Below, piece by piece: positions 34,201-46,230 of a DNA stretch of 64,000 nucleotides (the stretch's first letter is position 1; the number at the start of each line of letters is the position of its first letter). The position numbers and the translations under genes were made by a program. The notes below the pieces were generated by a model, which did not search any database, was not told where the DNA came from, and worked only from the letters and a program-made list of their open reading frames with translations. This DNA is from Owenia fusiformis. Taxonomy: Eukaryota > Annelida > Polychaeta > Sabellida > Oweniidae. The stretch is from contig CAIIXF020000004.1 of the NCBI GenBank assembly GCA_903813345.2, forward strand, positions 8,389,525 to 8,453,524. Direction: 5' to 3'.

Positions 34201-37200
34201 TTGCAGATATAGACCAAAAAGATGGATTTGAATTTAGCACATTCTCTTCTTAATTCTTATGCACATTATTGCCTCTGTAGCACAATTTTATTTCTTTTGA
34301 TAAGACTGTTTTTTCTATGTTGAGTTTAAATGTATTTCCTTAAACTACACAATGGAATAATGGATGAGAAAATATTTACTGATTGTCAGATTTGACTTAC
34401 ATGATTGATCTTAACCAGGCATTGAGAAAAAAATTGTCAACACACAATTAGACATAATTTTTGGATGTAATTATTCGTGACTCTACGTTTGAATCAACTT
34501 ATTTTCATGTGTTTTGGATGTAACTCAATTTCACATAAACTTTTGTGACACAATTTATACTTTCAGATATAAAACACAAGAAATTGCTTTAAACTGCGGA
34601 CAGATGTTGCGAGAATGTTGTCGATACGAGCCTTTAGCTAGGTTCATGCTCAATTCAGATGAATTCTACGATTTCTTTGAATATGTCAAAGTTTCTACAT
34701 TTGATGTTGCATCAGATGCATTTACCACATTTAAGGTAAAGTCTTTTCACCACATTTAAGATATAGTCTTTTCACCACATTTAAGGTAGTCTTTTCAGCA
34801 CATTTAATCACCATATTTAAGGTATAGTCTTTTCACCATATTTAAGGTAAAAGGTTTGCACCATTATTAAGGTATAGGCTTTTCACCACATTGATGGTTA
34901 AAATTTTGTATCCATTTTCCCTTTTCTATGAAATAATGTGAATTTCTGTCTGTGAAATAACTCTGTCCTTTGTCAATCCTAATTGACTTCTTTGATTTGA
35001 AATAATGGATTCCAAAGTGAAAAAGAGAATTTTGTAAAGTAAAAAGGCTAATTCTAGTGAATCACAACATGAAACAAATATAACAAAATACTGTGCAAGT
35101 CATTCGTTAAGTGATGAAAGTAGTGTTATCTGGCAAATAAAATGAAATAGAAGCAAACTTAAATTTTTGGGGTGAAATTCTACGAGAAATAGAACTTCTG
35201 CTGTAACTGTAAAATTACAGATGTTAGACTTATTATTAATCATAATGATTCTACAAATCCAAAGCTGAGAGGTGTGTGATGTCATATTGTTATGTTGTAA
35301 AAAGATTATGTTCAGGAATCATGATCGAAAGTATAATGGTAAAAATGTTGTCAAAAGATGACAGCACCAGCTATATATACTCAATGGATCTACAAATTCA
35401 CAAATGAGAGGGTACATTTCTCAAATGAAAAATCACAAAAAGTTTCTTTAACCTCCCATTTCCTCAGTGAAATCCATGGAGGTTCACAAATTGCATGTTA
35501 TTATAGAAGCATTACGTTCATTCATCAATCTCTTTGTCTGTAAGGGTAAGAAGTCGCATATGGCAGCCATTTTGAATTAAGCTGCCATATTGGAGTTCTT
35601 GCCCCAACATTTTTTGAAACATATCTTATCTGAATGAAAGTGTCCAGAGGAGCATGTGTTCAGTTTTTGATTTTTTTCCAGGATTTGCTGACGAAACATA
35701 AGATACTTTGTGCTGAGTTCTTGGAAAAAAATTATGAGAGGATCTTCACTGCTTATAGGGCACTTCTCGATTCAGAGAACTATGTCACCCGAAGACAGGC
35801 GCTCAAGGTAAGTAATTAATCACATTTTCATCGGGGAGTATTTTGCTACCATTGTGAAACGGACCAAGCAGTTTTATAAGGATAAGGCAATTTCATATTA
35901 TTGTCTTCAAAATGTCTGTTATTGTCACAAAAAAATATTTTATTGTCACCAAAATGTATGTTATTGTCGTCACCAAAGTGTCTGATATTGTCACCAAAGT
36001 ATCTGTTATTGTCACCAAAGTATCTGTTATTGTCACCAAAGTATCTGTTATTGTCACCAAAATGTCTGATTATTATTATAATCTCTCTTTTCAGCTGTTG
36101 GGTGAACTCCTATTAGACCGTCACAATTTCACAACTATGACACGCTATATTAGTAACCCAGAAAACCTGAAGCTTATGATGAACATGCTACGTGATAAAA
36201 GCAGGAATATCCAATTTGAGGCATTTCATGTCTTTAAGGTTTGTTATCAATTAGGGGAGCATGTCAAAAGATCAATGTCGCCAAATAGGCTATATATTAT
36301 CAGTTAGGGGTGTCTGAAACCCCAAAAATAAGCTTCCCTTACATCGGTCCCCAGGGAATTGCATTCGCCTTTTTTTGACCCACAATCCTCTTTGCACGCC
36401 TCCATATTGAAAATATTTCATAGTTTTTCAAATGTTGAAATTCTTTTTTTTCACTATTATGGCACAGCCATTGTATAAAACCCCATCTATTGAATATGAA
36501 TATATAATCGCGTGTGTCAACATTTTCCATATCAAGTTAATAGGGGGAGGGGGGGGTGTGGGACTTAACTGAGAATATAGTTTTTTTGCGCTACATTGAA
36601 CTTTTGACGTGCTCCTTAAGAAACTTGTATAGAACTTGCCAACAGGTGTACTCACCACTTTCGTGCATATCATCATTGGGGTCAATTTTTACATTAATTT
36701 TCAGTAAAGGTATTTAACTCATAGAGAAACAAGTTTGTTTTATCTGTGGTTGTGTTTTTAGGTACAGAAGTGTTTCTAGATAAAATATTTAAAAAAGTTA
36801 AAGCCAAAGCAAAATAACTATGCTTTTCATGTCTTCTACAGTGACATCTATATATCGAGCCTAATAGTTTATATTTTCAGATGAATAAAACTTAGAAGAG
36901 GTCTTATTTAGAAGGTTTAATAATAAACAAGAACAATTTTCTCAAAATACTGAGGCGATTAATAATAATTCGATATTTCCTATCAATACTAATGTATTTT
37001 TAAGTTTTTTGAGAGTTTATCGAGAAGTTTTTTAAAAATTGGCAGCATTATTGTGAAAATGAATTTCCTTTTATACCAAAATCATTCTGTATGTACATGT
37101 ACTGCTATATAAAAGCTGATTTCGTAGAAAAATGGAAGGGATTCATTCACTTTTGGATCACTTTAAAATGTGTTAAATTATATAAGCAACATGAAGATAT

Positions 37201-40200
37201 TTAAATTTCAAATGAAGGTAGATATTAATAATACCAAAGGTATGCGCTGTCACATTAAAGTTTTGGGCTTCAGAATTCAAGATGGTAACTTGAGACATGA
37301 CTCAATTTTTGCATCCCTTTTTTTGTTATTTGTTTTATCAGTCGAAAAGTTCAAAAGTCAAATATTTATTAATAGTCTTGTTATCTGACATATACTCAGG
37401 CCACTTGGACTTAACACTTTGTTTAACGTTTTTTTTATCTTTATAACCATACATTATATTAGTAGCGTAACATTAAGTTCGGAAGACTCACATAAAGCAA
37501 AGGTTGTCATGGCTGCGGCTTCTTCAATTCAAGATGGAAAATTTAGAGATATTCTGAAATGTGCAGTTTGCCGAGATCGTTTTGATAACCCCAGACAGCT
37601 GCCATGCCATCATTCATTCTGTCTGGGTTGTATTGATGGCTTGGTAGGAAAAAGTGGTCCAAGTGAGCCGCTACGCTGCCCCGTGTGCGGGAGAACATGG
37701 CATGTACCACACTAAGGGGGAACTACTGCTCTAAAAGCCAGCTCATTGTTGGAGATAGCTCGATCTGCCCTTCCAAAATGTCTCCTCACTTCTACAAATA
37801 GTTCAATTCCTCAAACATGTCAAGAACATCCTGGTGAACCACTGAAACTTTTCTGTACAGATGACAACAGTCTCATGTGCCTAACTTGCTACTCTTATTT
37901 TCATGCTGGGCATAGCTTCCTGGAAATCGACCAAGCTGTCGGAGCATTTAAGCATGAAGTAGGAATTGTTATCGAGAAGTATTTATCATCACTTCCAGAT
38001 ACTTTAAAGAAAGTAATCAGCGAACAACATTACTTGGAGCAGGAAAATCAGACTCTAATTAAAAAATTGAAGAAAAACAGAAATCATGTACGAGAAGCAG
38101 GGTTATTGACCCCAGACATAGACAATGCTTTCCACAATTGGGAAAATAAAATTGTTCAATGCCACCATAAAGAAGTCAAGTCAAAAATAACCCAGATCGA
38201 AGATATTCAGATATCTAGATCTCTTGTAGAGAGTTTTGTGACACATATAAGAACACTTCAGGACAATATTGAAATAACCAGAAAACTGTTAACTGTGAAA
38301 GAGCAAGGACTGCCTATACCAGTATAGATACCGTCCACCCATATTGTTCCTCTAACTTTCCAGCCATGTGTAATTTCTGGAAATAGTTTGAAATTGGGAA
38401 GTCTGTCTCGGGAGGCAATAGAGGACAATTCAATTGCGATTCTTTTCGCAAATGACCTAGACGATATCCATGAACCTATGAGTGTTTATTCAATTAAAGA
38501 ACCTGTGAGTGTGGCAACAATTGTTGAATCAATGAATGTTTCCACTATATATGAACCAATGAGTGTTGGGAGTCCATACAGCAATCCTGTGAGGTCCCCT
38601 GGAATTTGTGACAAGCCAGCAACTCCAGGACCCATTGCAAAGCCTTCCAGATACCTCCCAAGGCCACAGCTGAAGAAGAAAACTCATCTGACTGATATAA
38701 ATAGCACTTCAAACTGGATAATACACATAGCGGTAGTGGGAACATCTAGTCTTGCCGCTGTGAGATATAATTCAATCCAGTTCTACAACAACTTAAGGTT
38801 GATCAAGACAGTACACGAAGACATGAAACGTATTGCTTCTACACCAGACAACTGCTATGCATTCTCCAATAAAATTGGTTCAATAAGTATCTACACTCAG
38901 GGAGGGGAGTACAGATGTGATATCAAAACATTGGTCCCAAGGCTATGTTGTATTGCATTTACCAGTAATGGAGAGTTAGAGGTGGCTGATAGTACGCGGT
39001 CTATCTCATTCATTGATTACCAGACAGGTAGAGTGTTGAAGAGAACTCTCGGTGGATTATTTCAAACTGGTTCCCCCTACATTGCAGTGAATGAGAGCAA
39101 CAATGTGGTAATCACTGACTGGTACAATGAATGTATCATAGTAATAGACAGAGAGGGGAGAACGCTTATGCAGTATGAATATGGCTGGTCAGGTGACGCT
39201 CAGCTTCGTGTTTGCACTGATGGTGATCACATCATTGTCGGTGATATCACAAACAACAGAGTCAGTCTGATTAGTCCTTGTGGTGTGTTCCTCAGACACC
39301 TTCTCACTAAGGCTGATGGGTTGCATGATCCAAATGCAGTAGTTATAGACCACAAAGGACTTCTGCTGGTTGGGGATGTTAATGGGAATCTGTTTGAGGT
39401 GAAGTTCAAAGAGTAAACGGAATAAGATAAATCGATTAACAATAATGATATGAAACACAAAGAAGATGTCTATTTACTAGTGGTCGCTGATATGAAACAC
39501 AAAGAAGAGGTCTATTTACTAGTGGTCGCTGATATGAAACACAAAGAAGAGGTCTATTTACTAGTGGTCGATGATATGAAACACAAAGAAGAGGTCTATT
39601 TACTAGTGGTAGATGATATGAAACACAAAGAAGAGGTCTATTTACTCGTGGTCGCTGATATGAAACACAAAGAAGAGGTCTATTTACTAGTGCTCACTGA
39701 TATGAAACACAAAGAAGAGGTCTATTTACTAGTGGTCGATGATATGAAACACAAAGAAGAGGTCTATTTACTAGGGGTCGATGATATGAAACACAAAGAA
39801 GAGGTCTATTTACTAGTGGTCGCTGATATGAAACACAAAGAAGAGGTCTATTTGCTAGTGGTCGCTGATATGAAACACAAAGAAGAGGTCTATTTACTAG
39901 TGGTCGCTGATATGAAACACAAAGAAGAGGTCTATTTACTGATGGTCGATAATATGAAACACAAAGAAGAGGTCTATTTACTAGTGGTCAATGATATGAA
40001 ACACAAAGAAGAGGTCTATTTACTAGTGGTCGGAGGGAGGTAATACTGCATTATTAACAATGGTACGAGTTTGACTTAATACTGGTACCAGTCGTCAATG
40101 GACAGCATTTACCTGAATCAGATTCCCAGGTGGAATCAGCCAAATTTCTACATCAGTACGCTATTTATTGTTTCTTTTCTCTCTTATGTACTAAATTTTT

Positions 40201-40915
40201 AGGTGAAGAAAACGATTTGTGTACATTAATTGATTAAAAACAGAATTAAAGAAGAATATATTTTTTTATTGAAGGAAAACAGTTCAGTAACTTTGAAGTG
40301 TGGATCACTGACCTAATATATTTTATCAAACCTGACACAGCTCTGTGAAAGATTCAAAGTTGTCAATTTTAGTACTAGGCACGTGGTACTAACATAATGA
40401 TGTAATAGAACCCATTAAAAGATGTCACTACTTCTTTTAACCAATTAATTGACCTACATAATAGGGCTCCATATGGAGCCTATCGTCATACGGAATTATT
40501 CAACGCTTCTCGTGTTTTGAGAGAATTAATTGGTTTGAAAAATAATGCGCAACTGATCAATTACACTATAGAGATATGCATAAGATAGATATACTAGTAT
40601 GCATAATTTCTATGTACAAATGTGTTAAATAATAGGCTTCTGGTTAAGTTGATATGCATAATTCTATGAACATGTATGTGAATATTACTGTTATTGGAAT
40701 TGTGCTGTTTAACTAATGAACTGTCTGTTTTCTGCTTGCAGGTATTTGTCGCCAACCCGAACAAACCACAGCCGATCTTAGATATTTTGTTGAAAAATAG
40801 AACCAAACTGGTAACATTTTTGCAAAAATTTCACACGGATCGTACCGAAGATGAACAATTTAACGATGAAAAAGCATACCTCATTAAACAGATTAATGAG
40901 CTCAAGGAGGGATAA
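31293..40915 (+). CDS. CAB39: CAB39 / MO25 scaffold protein, complete, seven coding exons, 331 aa
   Basis: Coding exons: 31293-31391, 32363-32527, 33855-33973, 34567-34735, 35682-35807, 36095-36238, 40742-40915. All are GT/AG with agreeing phases and the CDS totals 996 nt. The product begins [18 protein letters not shown] and contains [75 protein letters not shown] and [13 protein letters not shown], nearly identical to vertebrate CAB39 (341 aa). The family forms a helical-repeat scaffold that binds the STRAD pseudokinase and activates LKB1 (STK11), and also stimulates some STE20 kinases. The start lies 50 bases after an acceptor at 31242, so a 5' UTR exon exists upstream, not located. AATAAA follows the stop at 40988. 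Introns are unusually rich in short tandem repeats placed against exons, and intron 6 (4.5 kb) holds a TRIM-like frame. The protein itself shows no damage. Confidence 0.97.
31490..31900. repeat. Degenerate CCCCATTACTAAACTCAATC tandem repeat
   Basis: Imperfect units of about 30-40 bp with CCATTACTAAACTCAATCCC cores repeat through CAB39 intron 1. Confidence 0.65.
32558..33384. mobile_element. Element with CAGGGTTCTCACTAG inverted ends
   Basis: The 15-bp perfect inverted ends bound 827 bp in CAB39 intron 2, starting 31 bases after the donor of the 32363-32527 exon. It contains a CATTAGCAGCAGGCAA repeat copy (33026-33190). An AATAAAG plus TTTAGTTCAGTTTAGTT tail near 32670-32700 looks like an inserted retroposon 3' end. 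No target duplication is clear. Confidence 0.6.
33576..33730. repeat. 22-bp minisatellite, seven copies
   Basis: The unit GAGCATTTTTATGTCACCAC is repeated seven times with single-base variants, in CAB39 intron 2 about 125 bases before the exon at 33855. Confidence 0.9.
34724..34900 (+). repeat. Tandem copies of a CAB39 exon end and its splice donor
   Basis: The last exon bases and donor, CACATTTAAG|GTAAAG with the donor at 34736, are repeated imperfectly downstream, each with CTTTTCACCACATTTAAG. At least four repeats keep AAG|GTA (GT at 34786, 34822, 34847 and 34872). The array starts inside the exon. Confidence 0.85.
35899..36070. repeat. 21-bp minisatellite beside a CAB39 acceptor
   Basis: About eight units of TATTGTCACCAAAGTATCTG end about 25 bases before the exon at 36095. 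The array is open in the exon's frame, giving repeated VTKVSVI residues, because 21 is divisible by 3. Confidence 0.9.
37509..39416 (+). pseudogene. TRIM-like RING/B-box/coiled-coil/propeller frame with two in-frame stops
   Basis: One continuous frame of 635 codons without introns, broken only by TAA at codon 69 (37713-37715) and TAG at codon 273 (38325-38327). No frameshift occurs. It encodes a C3HC4 RING finger (C18, C21, C33, H35, C38, C41, C57, C60), a B-box ([13 protein letters not shown]...[14 protein letters not shown]), a coiled-coil region rich in K, E and L, and a C-terminal region with repeated strands ([14 protein letters not shown]-like and [20 protein letters not shown]) typical of an NHL-type propeller. 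TRIM proteins with this order are RING E3 ubiquitin ligases. The start ATG follows GTC in a fair context. It lies inside CAB39 intron 6 on the same strand. Both stops are one C-to-T change from a glutamine codon. Most likely a young pseudogene or a null allele. Alternatives are readthrough, or a 42-nt GTATAG...TTTCCAG stretch at 38322-38363 acting as a tiny intron that would remove the second stop. Confidence 0.85.
39447..40034 (+). repeat. 42-bp minisatellite, 14 copies, open frame
   Basis: The unit GATATGAAACACAAAGAAGA plus GGTCTATTTACTAGTGGTCG is repeated fourteen times with few variants. It starts 30 bases after the TRIM-like stop and shares that frame, giving [14 protein letters not shown] repeats. 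At least two stop codons separate it from the TRIM frame, so it is not part of that protein as written. It lies in CAB39 intron 6. Confidence 0.95.
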
Positions 40916-43580
40916 CAAAAAGATTTGTTCTAGAAGATTCTATACATCCTGTACCTAAATATCAAGGGGTCATTGTTTGAGATATAAAATAAAGACGTAG
41001 TGGAATATCTAACGGATTTATGAACAGATTTCGATGAAATGTACTTCATTGTAACAAAATGCCACAAAATTGGTCATTCGGTCTTGTTTTTGAGAAAGAG
41101 AATGAAATTGCAATGACCTCCTTGATGTTTAGGGATTAAGAAGGAATTATTGTAAAATAGTGATGCCCTCATGAATTAATTGTTTGTTAACGATGTAAAA
41201 TATTCCAGGAAGTTGGGATCTCTGTTATGATATCCCATAATGCATTTGGAGAGTTGGTTGCAGACGATAGTTGAAACTAATCTGTGGCTTTGAATAAAAT
41301 GCCAGCTTAATGTGGCATGCGAGAAGATATTTTGAATAAGCTGTAAATACAATTATGTCAATCAATGTAGGAAAAACTTTGTGCAAAAGCAATTTGTTTA
41401 TTCATATTGCTCGATTTTATATGCAGTTTTAGTCATAAATACAATTAGTTTATTACATGTGTATCGAAAAATCTATTTTTATTGGCCTCAGTTGGGAATT
41501 CATTGCTATTATTTTTTGTCAAATATTGAAGCTGGCTTGAGGCAAAGGTGCCATGTTAGGTTTAGTTGAGTTATACATAAAAGGGTCAGCATGTGTAGTT
41601 CTGATCTCAATTTGAACAAAATGTTTCTAATTCGTTGTGATATGAAACCGGCACCATCAACAAGCATAGAAAGAAGAGTTAGTATTCCGTTTGAAATAAT
41701 CTCTTCTGAAATAATCAAAGCTCAATATTGCTTCTGAAGAAAGTGCATATATTTAATTAACTTCCTAAATTGAAAAAGATGAGCACAGTAAAATATAATT
41801 TAAAACTTTTTTTTAGGATTTGTAATTTTCAGAAAAGAAGTTTTAAACCAAGTCTATTGAGTCTATTGATTTTGCAAGTTTTGGACCATCATGAATTATT
41901 ATGAACATTTAGGGTTGTTAAGAATCAGAAATACAAACACTGCCCTTTAAAAGTATTTGAATATTCTCTAAGTTGTTCATTTAGTCCTTTACATTTTTTC
42001 ATGCTCCTCAGTACATGTGAAATACATCATGATCCCTCTTTGGATAAAATAAACTGTGTCACTATTGGGATAATGGCATACAAATCTGCCACCTTAAAGT
42101 TTCCCATGCTTTATCAAGATAACTAAAAATCTGAAACTTTTGCCTAGACAACATTCTTTTAAATACTGTAGCATGATAAAATTGACGGATTGTTCATGGA
42201 GGATTGGATCCCAGAATGCAATTTTGATATTCTTTTGTTTCGTTTGGTGCATATACTAAACCCCGGGTTTTAAACAAACCCTTGTCGTGATTATGAAATT
42301 CAAAATTAAACAGTTAGCCATTTTCACTTCAGACTTCGAATCGTGAGTTTTGCTCTTATAATCTTATTACATAACAAAAATTTCATGACACACAAGAAGT
42401 GATCAAGATATTAGCACAAATCTTTTGGATATTGCTGATTATGATTTTGGTGCCAGTTTATTGTCAGACAATAACGACATTGGACATTTTCATTGTTGGA
42501 AAATATCGAGATTGCATTCTCGGATCCAATTAAGGAGGATTGGAAGCCATGGTTACAACTCAATATTCTTTAATTTCAAACATAATGAGATATTGCTATT
42601 TGTTCCTGTATATTTCTACGGCTGCCAGGAGAATGGCTTATATTCTTGTTGAATTTAGTAATCAGGACATGACTATGTGATACCCATATTTGGAATATCG
42701 AGTGGCGTCCCTGGGAGCCAATACTCCTTTAATCCAATTCTCTGTGGGAAAGTGAAAGTGTTGGATGGGACTGGGAGACCTCTATTATAAGATAGAGAGT
42801 TAATAGCAGGTTTAAATTGCTTTATGATAAAGCATTTGAGAAAAACCTTTATAATGAAGGATTTTTGAGGTACCTTAGACTTATCTTCTTCCAAGGTTTT
42901 ATCTATATTCCAAGTTATTGGATATAGACTTAAGTAGCCTAATTTCACAAAGCGTAATTCGAGAATTTTCTAATTTGTAATTCAAAATGAATAACAATGG
43001 TTTCTATGATTGTTAATGCAATATATTGCTATCAATACCTTGTTTGTATATATTTACTATTTACATAGTTATAATATAAAAATATAACACGATGATGGAA
43101 ACACAGTCTTATGTTATTGCCAAGCTGCTTTATACAGAGAAAATTGCATTATGAATCAGTTAAATATCATGTTAACGATCAACTGTAGACAAAATTAAAT
43201 GATAAAGAAATGCTTCCTCTTAGCCAGCTCCTCAACCACTGAGGAAAGGGTACATTTCTCAAATAAAAATTAAAAAATGTTTCTTTAACCTCCCATTTCA
43301 TCAGTGAAATCTGTAGGGGTTCATAAATTTTTCTGTAAGGGCAAGAAGTCCGGAAGGGAACAGGTGAAATCCTTGGGATATATGAATTAATTAATTATAA
43401 GCAAAGCCAGGCATGAGGCAAGCGAGGCAAGAAGTCACATGTGGCAGCCATTTTGAATTAAGTTGCCATACTGGAAGTTCTCGCCCTTCATTAAAAATGT
43501 TTGGGCATAGCTCTAAATGATTCAAATAGCATTCTCTTCATTCATCTGTCTGTTTGTCCGGGTGAAAATTTCAATATGGT
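40916..43580. other. CAB39 3' flank
   Basis: AATAAA at 40988-40993 lies 73 bases past the CAB39 stop; further candidate signals occur near 41295 and 42045. The rest is AT-rich with no supported gene or recognised repeat. Confidence 0.55.
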
Positions 43581-43581
43581 A

Positions 43582-43769
43582 CAATGATCTCTGGCACAGC
43601 ACCCACGTGAGATTTTGAAAATAGGCTTGCACCCACTTGTGAATCCATTTGCTCCCACTTGAAAATGAGAAAAATCATGAAAAATTGGCATATTTTGACT
43701 AATTTTGGTCTAAATTGTGAAAATGAGAATTTTGCACCCACCTGAGAAAAAAACCTTGGGAAATCACTG
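43582..43769. mobile_element. CAGTGATCTCC MITE, copy 2 (diverged)
   Basis: Same interior as the other copies (GCTTGCACCCACTTG, TTGGTCTAAATTGTGAAAAT) with mutated ends CAATGATCTC / AAATCACTG. Confidence 0.7.
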
Positions 43770-44007
43770 TTGTATCTTCCTCCAGAAAAGACCTTTGCTA
43801 TTTGTTAGAAGTTGATTGAGTGAATGAACTTTTATTATACTGAAACATGTCTAATCTGAATGAGAGTGTCAAGATGGGCAGGTGTTCACTTTTTGAATTT
43901 TTTTCCAGGATTTCCAGTTTCCTTTAAAATTTGGAAAGGAGTTGAAGCCATATATTTATTTTTCAAATGCTGAGGTTCTTATATACTTTTCAAATTATAT
44001 CTATATT

Positions 44008-44638
44008 GTTACGCGGTAAACACGATACAAAAATATGGCATATTCCGCAACGAATATGGCATATTCACTTGCGGTGTATGACAGATTCACCTGCGGTATA
44101 TGGCATACACACTAACCAATGAGAACGTGATACGGAAGTGCGCAATTGTCAATTGCATAGATTGAACGAACAAGTAAAGCGCTATAAATTATTATAATGA
44201 TTACTGAATCAACAGTACTGTCTATCGAATATATTAACTTAGCAGAAGTTTCAGTCACCAATCTCGCGTAATAAACTTACTCAATCAATACAGGATTCAT
44301 ATATTAGTACTCGACGCACTAACTATATTGGTAATCCAGCGTAGTTTTACATTTAGATTCGATTCTCACAACCAATCAAATCAAGGCTTTCTGTATCACG
44401 TTTTCACCTGCGGTATATGTCATATTCACCTGCGGTATATGGCATATTCCGCAAGTGAGTATGACATATTCCGCAGGTGAGTATCGGGTATTCACTGAAA
44501 TCAATGTATCGCATATTCACTGCGGAATATCGCATATTCACCTGCGGAATATGCCATATACCGCAGGTGAGTATGGCATATTCACCCGTATCACAAATAC
44601 CGCGCAACCATGAATGTATGCCATATACCGCGTAACAA
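44008..44638. mobile_element. Element with GCGGTATATGGCATATTC repeats, copy 1
   Basis: The inverted ends TGTTACGCGGTA / TACCGCGTAACA bound 631 bp. Both sub-ends consist of repeated GCGGTATATGGCATATTCAC-type strings in both orientations, able to form dense hairpins. The middle carries AATGAGAACGTGATACGG and CTCGCGTAATAAACTTACTC. Confidence 0.8.
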
Positions 44639-44714
44639 GATATACTATATCTGCCCGCTCGGAGTGGGCAAATACCGCCAGTTTCATATTTCAAAATGCT
44701 AATAACGGGCATGT

Positions 44715-45125
44715 TTATGTTAACTTGAAAAAGAAACCTCCAAAAGATAGAGAGAGAGTGTACTGAGAAGGATGCACTCAGATGAAAGTCTGTACAGACG
44801 AAACTTTATTCGTTTGAAAGCATGTAATGACAAATGTGCCCTCAGATGAGAGCGTGTACTGACTGACGACTGTGCACTCGGTCGAGAGGATGGGCCGCAG
44901 ATCAATTAAATAAGTGAATTTCTGAGGCGCGCATAGAAAACTACGCTCGCCTTGCGGTCTCCATACGGCGTCCAGTTTTTTACAGGCCGCAGGGTACCCG
45001 TAAAAACTATAACTCGGAGATAATATTTGTTCATTTCTGCGGCCCCCGTAGAAATCAACAGGCCGTTGCCAGACCGCAGAAAGCATGTAATGACAAATGT
45101 GCCCTCAGATGAGAGCGTGTACTGA
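44715..45125. repeat. Spacer with direct repeat between the two GCGGTATATGG elements
   Basis: AAAGCATGTAATGACAAATG and the following 28 bases occur at both about 44818 and 45081 in direct orientation. Between them is a GC-richer stretch (44900-45080) with CTGCGG/CCGCAG palindromes unlike its surroundings. Confidence 0.65.
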
Positions 45126-45129
45126 CTGT

Positions 45130-45732
45130 ATAAACACGATACAAAAATATGTCATATTCCGCAACGAATATGGCTATTCACTTGCAGTGTATGACAGATT
45201 CACCTGCGGTATATGGCATACACACTAACCAATGAGAACGTGATACGGAAATACGCAACATTATAAAACATTATAAATTATTATAATGATTACTGAATCA
45301 ACAGTACTGTGTATCGAATATATTAACTTAGCAGAAGTATCAGTCACCAATCTCGCGTAATAAACTTACTCAATCAACACAGGATTCATATATTAGTACT
45401 CGACGCACTAACTATATTGGTAATCCAGCGTAGTTTTACATTTAGAGTCGATTCTCGCAACCAATCAAATCAAGGCTTTCTGTATCACGTTTTCACCTGC
45501 AGTATATGTCATATTCACCTGCGGTATATGGCATATTCCGCAAATGAGTATGACATATTCCACAGGTGAGTATCGGGTATTCACTGAAATCAATGTATCG
45601 CATATTCACTGCGGAATATCGCATACTCACCTGCGGAATATGCCGTATACCGCAAGTGAGTATGGCATATTCACCCGTATCACAAATACCGCGCAACCAT
45701 GAATGAATGCCATATACCGCGTAACATCTTTT
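45130..45732. mobile_element. GCGGTATATGG element, copy 2 (left end lost)
   Basis: This matches 44027-44638 closely, including AACACGATACAAAAATATG and the right end TACCGCGTAACA. The left terminal bases TGTTACGCGGT are absent, and it begins at the second copy of the 48-bp direct repeat. Confidence 0.8.
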
Positions 45733-46049
45733 ACTGAAAAGATATCCTGATTTCTGATTTGCCCCGAACCCTCCATTTCCCATTGAATTACATGGGAACG
45801 ACGATTTTCAAAAATTCATCAAATTTATCATCAATTTTCGACCTATTGTAATTGAGGAAAAAATTGAGAAAATTTGGAGGTATTGGAAATAAAGTCAAGT
45901 TACGTTTCCATCAATAGTATAAGTTATTTCATCGCCGGTTAAGTAAATAAGAATTCAAACGTAAAGAGGCTTTAACACGTAGTTCAATGGGGGAGCTAAG
46001 GTTGCCAAACTTATGGAGGGGAGTGTAAGTTCAGGCAAGTCAGTACTGG

Positions 46050-46205
46050 AGGGAGGTAGGTACATATAGGTACGTACAGGTAGGTAGAGATGTGTGAACA
46101 TGTAGGTAGGCACAGATAGATACGTGTAGGTACAGGTAGGTACTGGAAGTACTTAGGTAGGTACGTGTTGGTAGATACACGTAGGTAGATACAGGTATAG
46201 TGTTA
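46050..46205. repeat. GGTA/GTACATG microsatellite, block 1
   Basis: Imperfect GGTAGGTACAGGTAGGTA-type repeats. Further blocks lie at 46850-46954 and 48384-48555; the last two are separated by a transposon inserted into the array. Confidence 0.8.
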
Positions 46206-46230
46206 TCACGTTCTGTCCTGGCACGGGATA

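Noticed and set aside
33576-36070. Regular short repeats resembling CRISPR arrays
   Set aside because: The units are head-to-tail without unique spacers and lie in introns of an animal gene; they are minisatellites.
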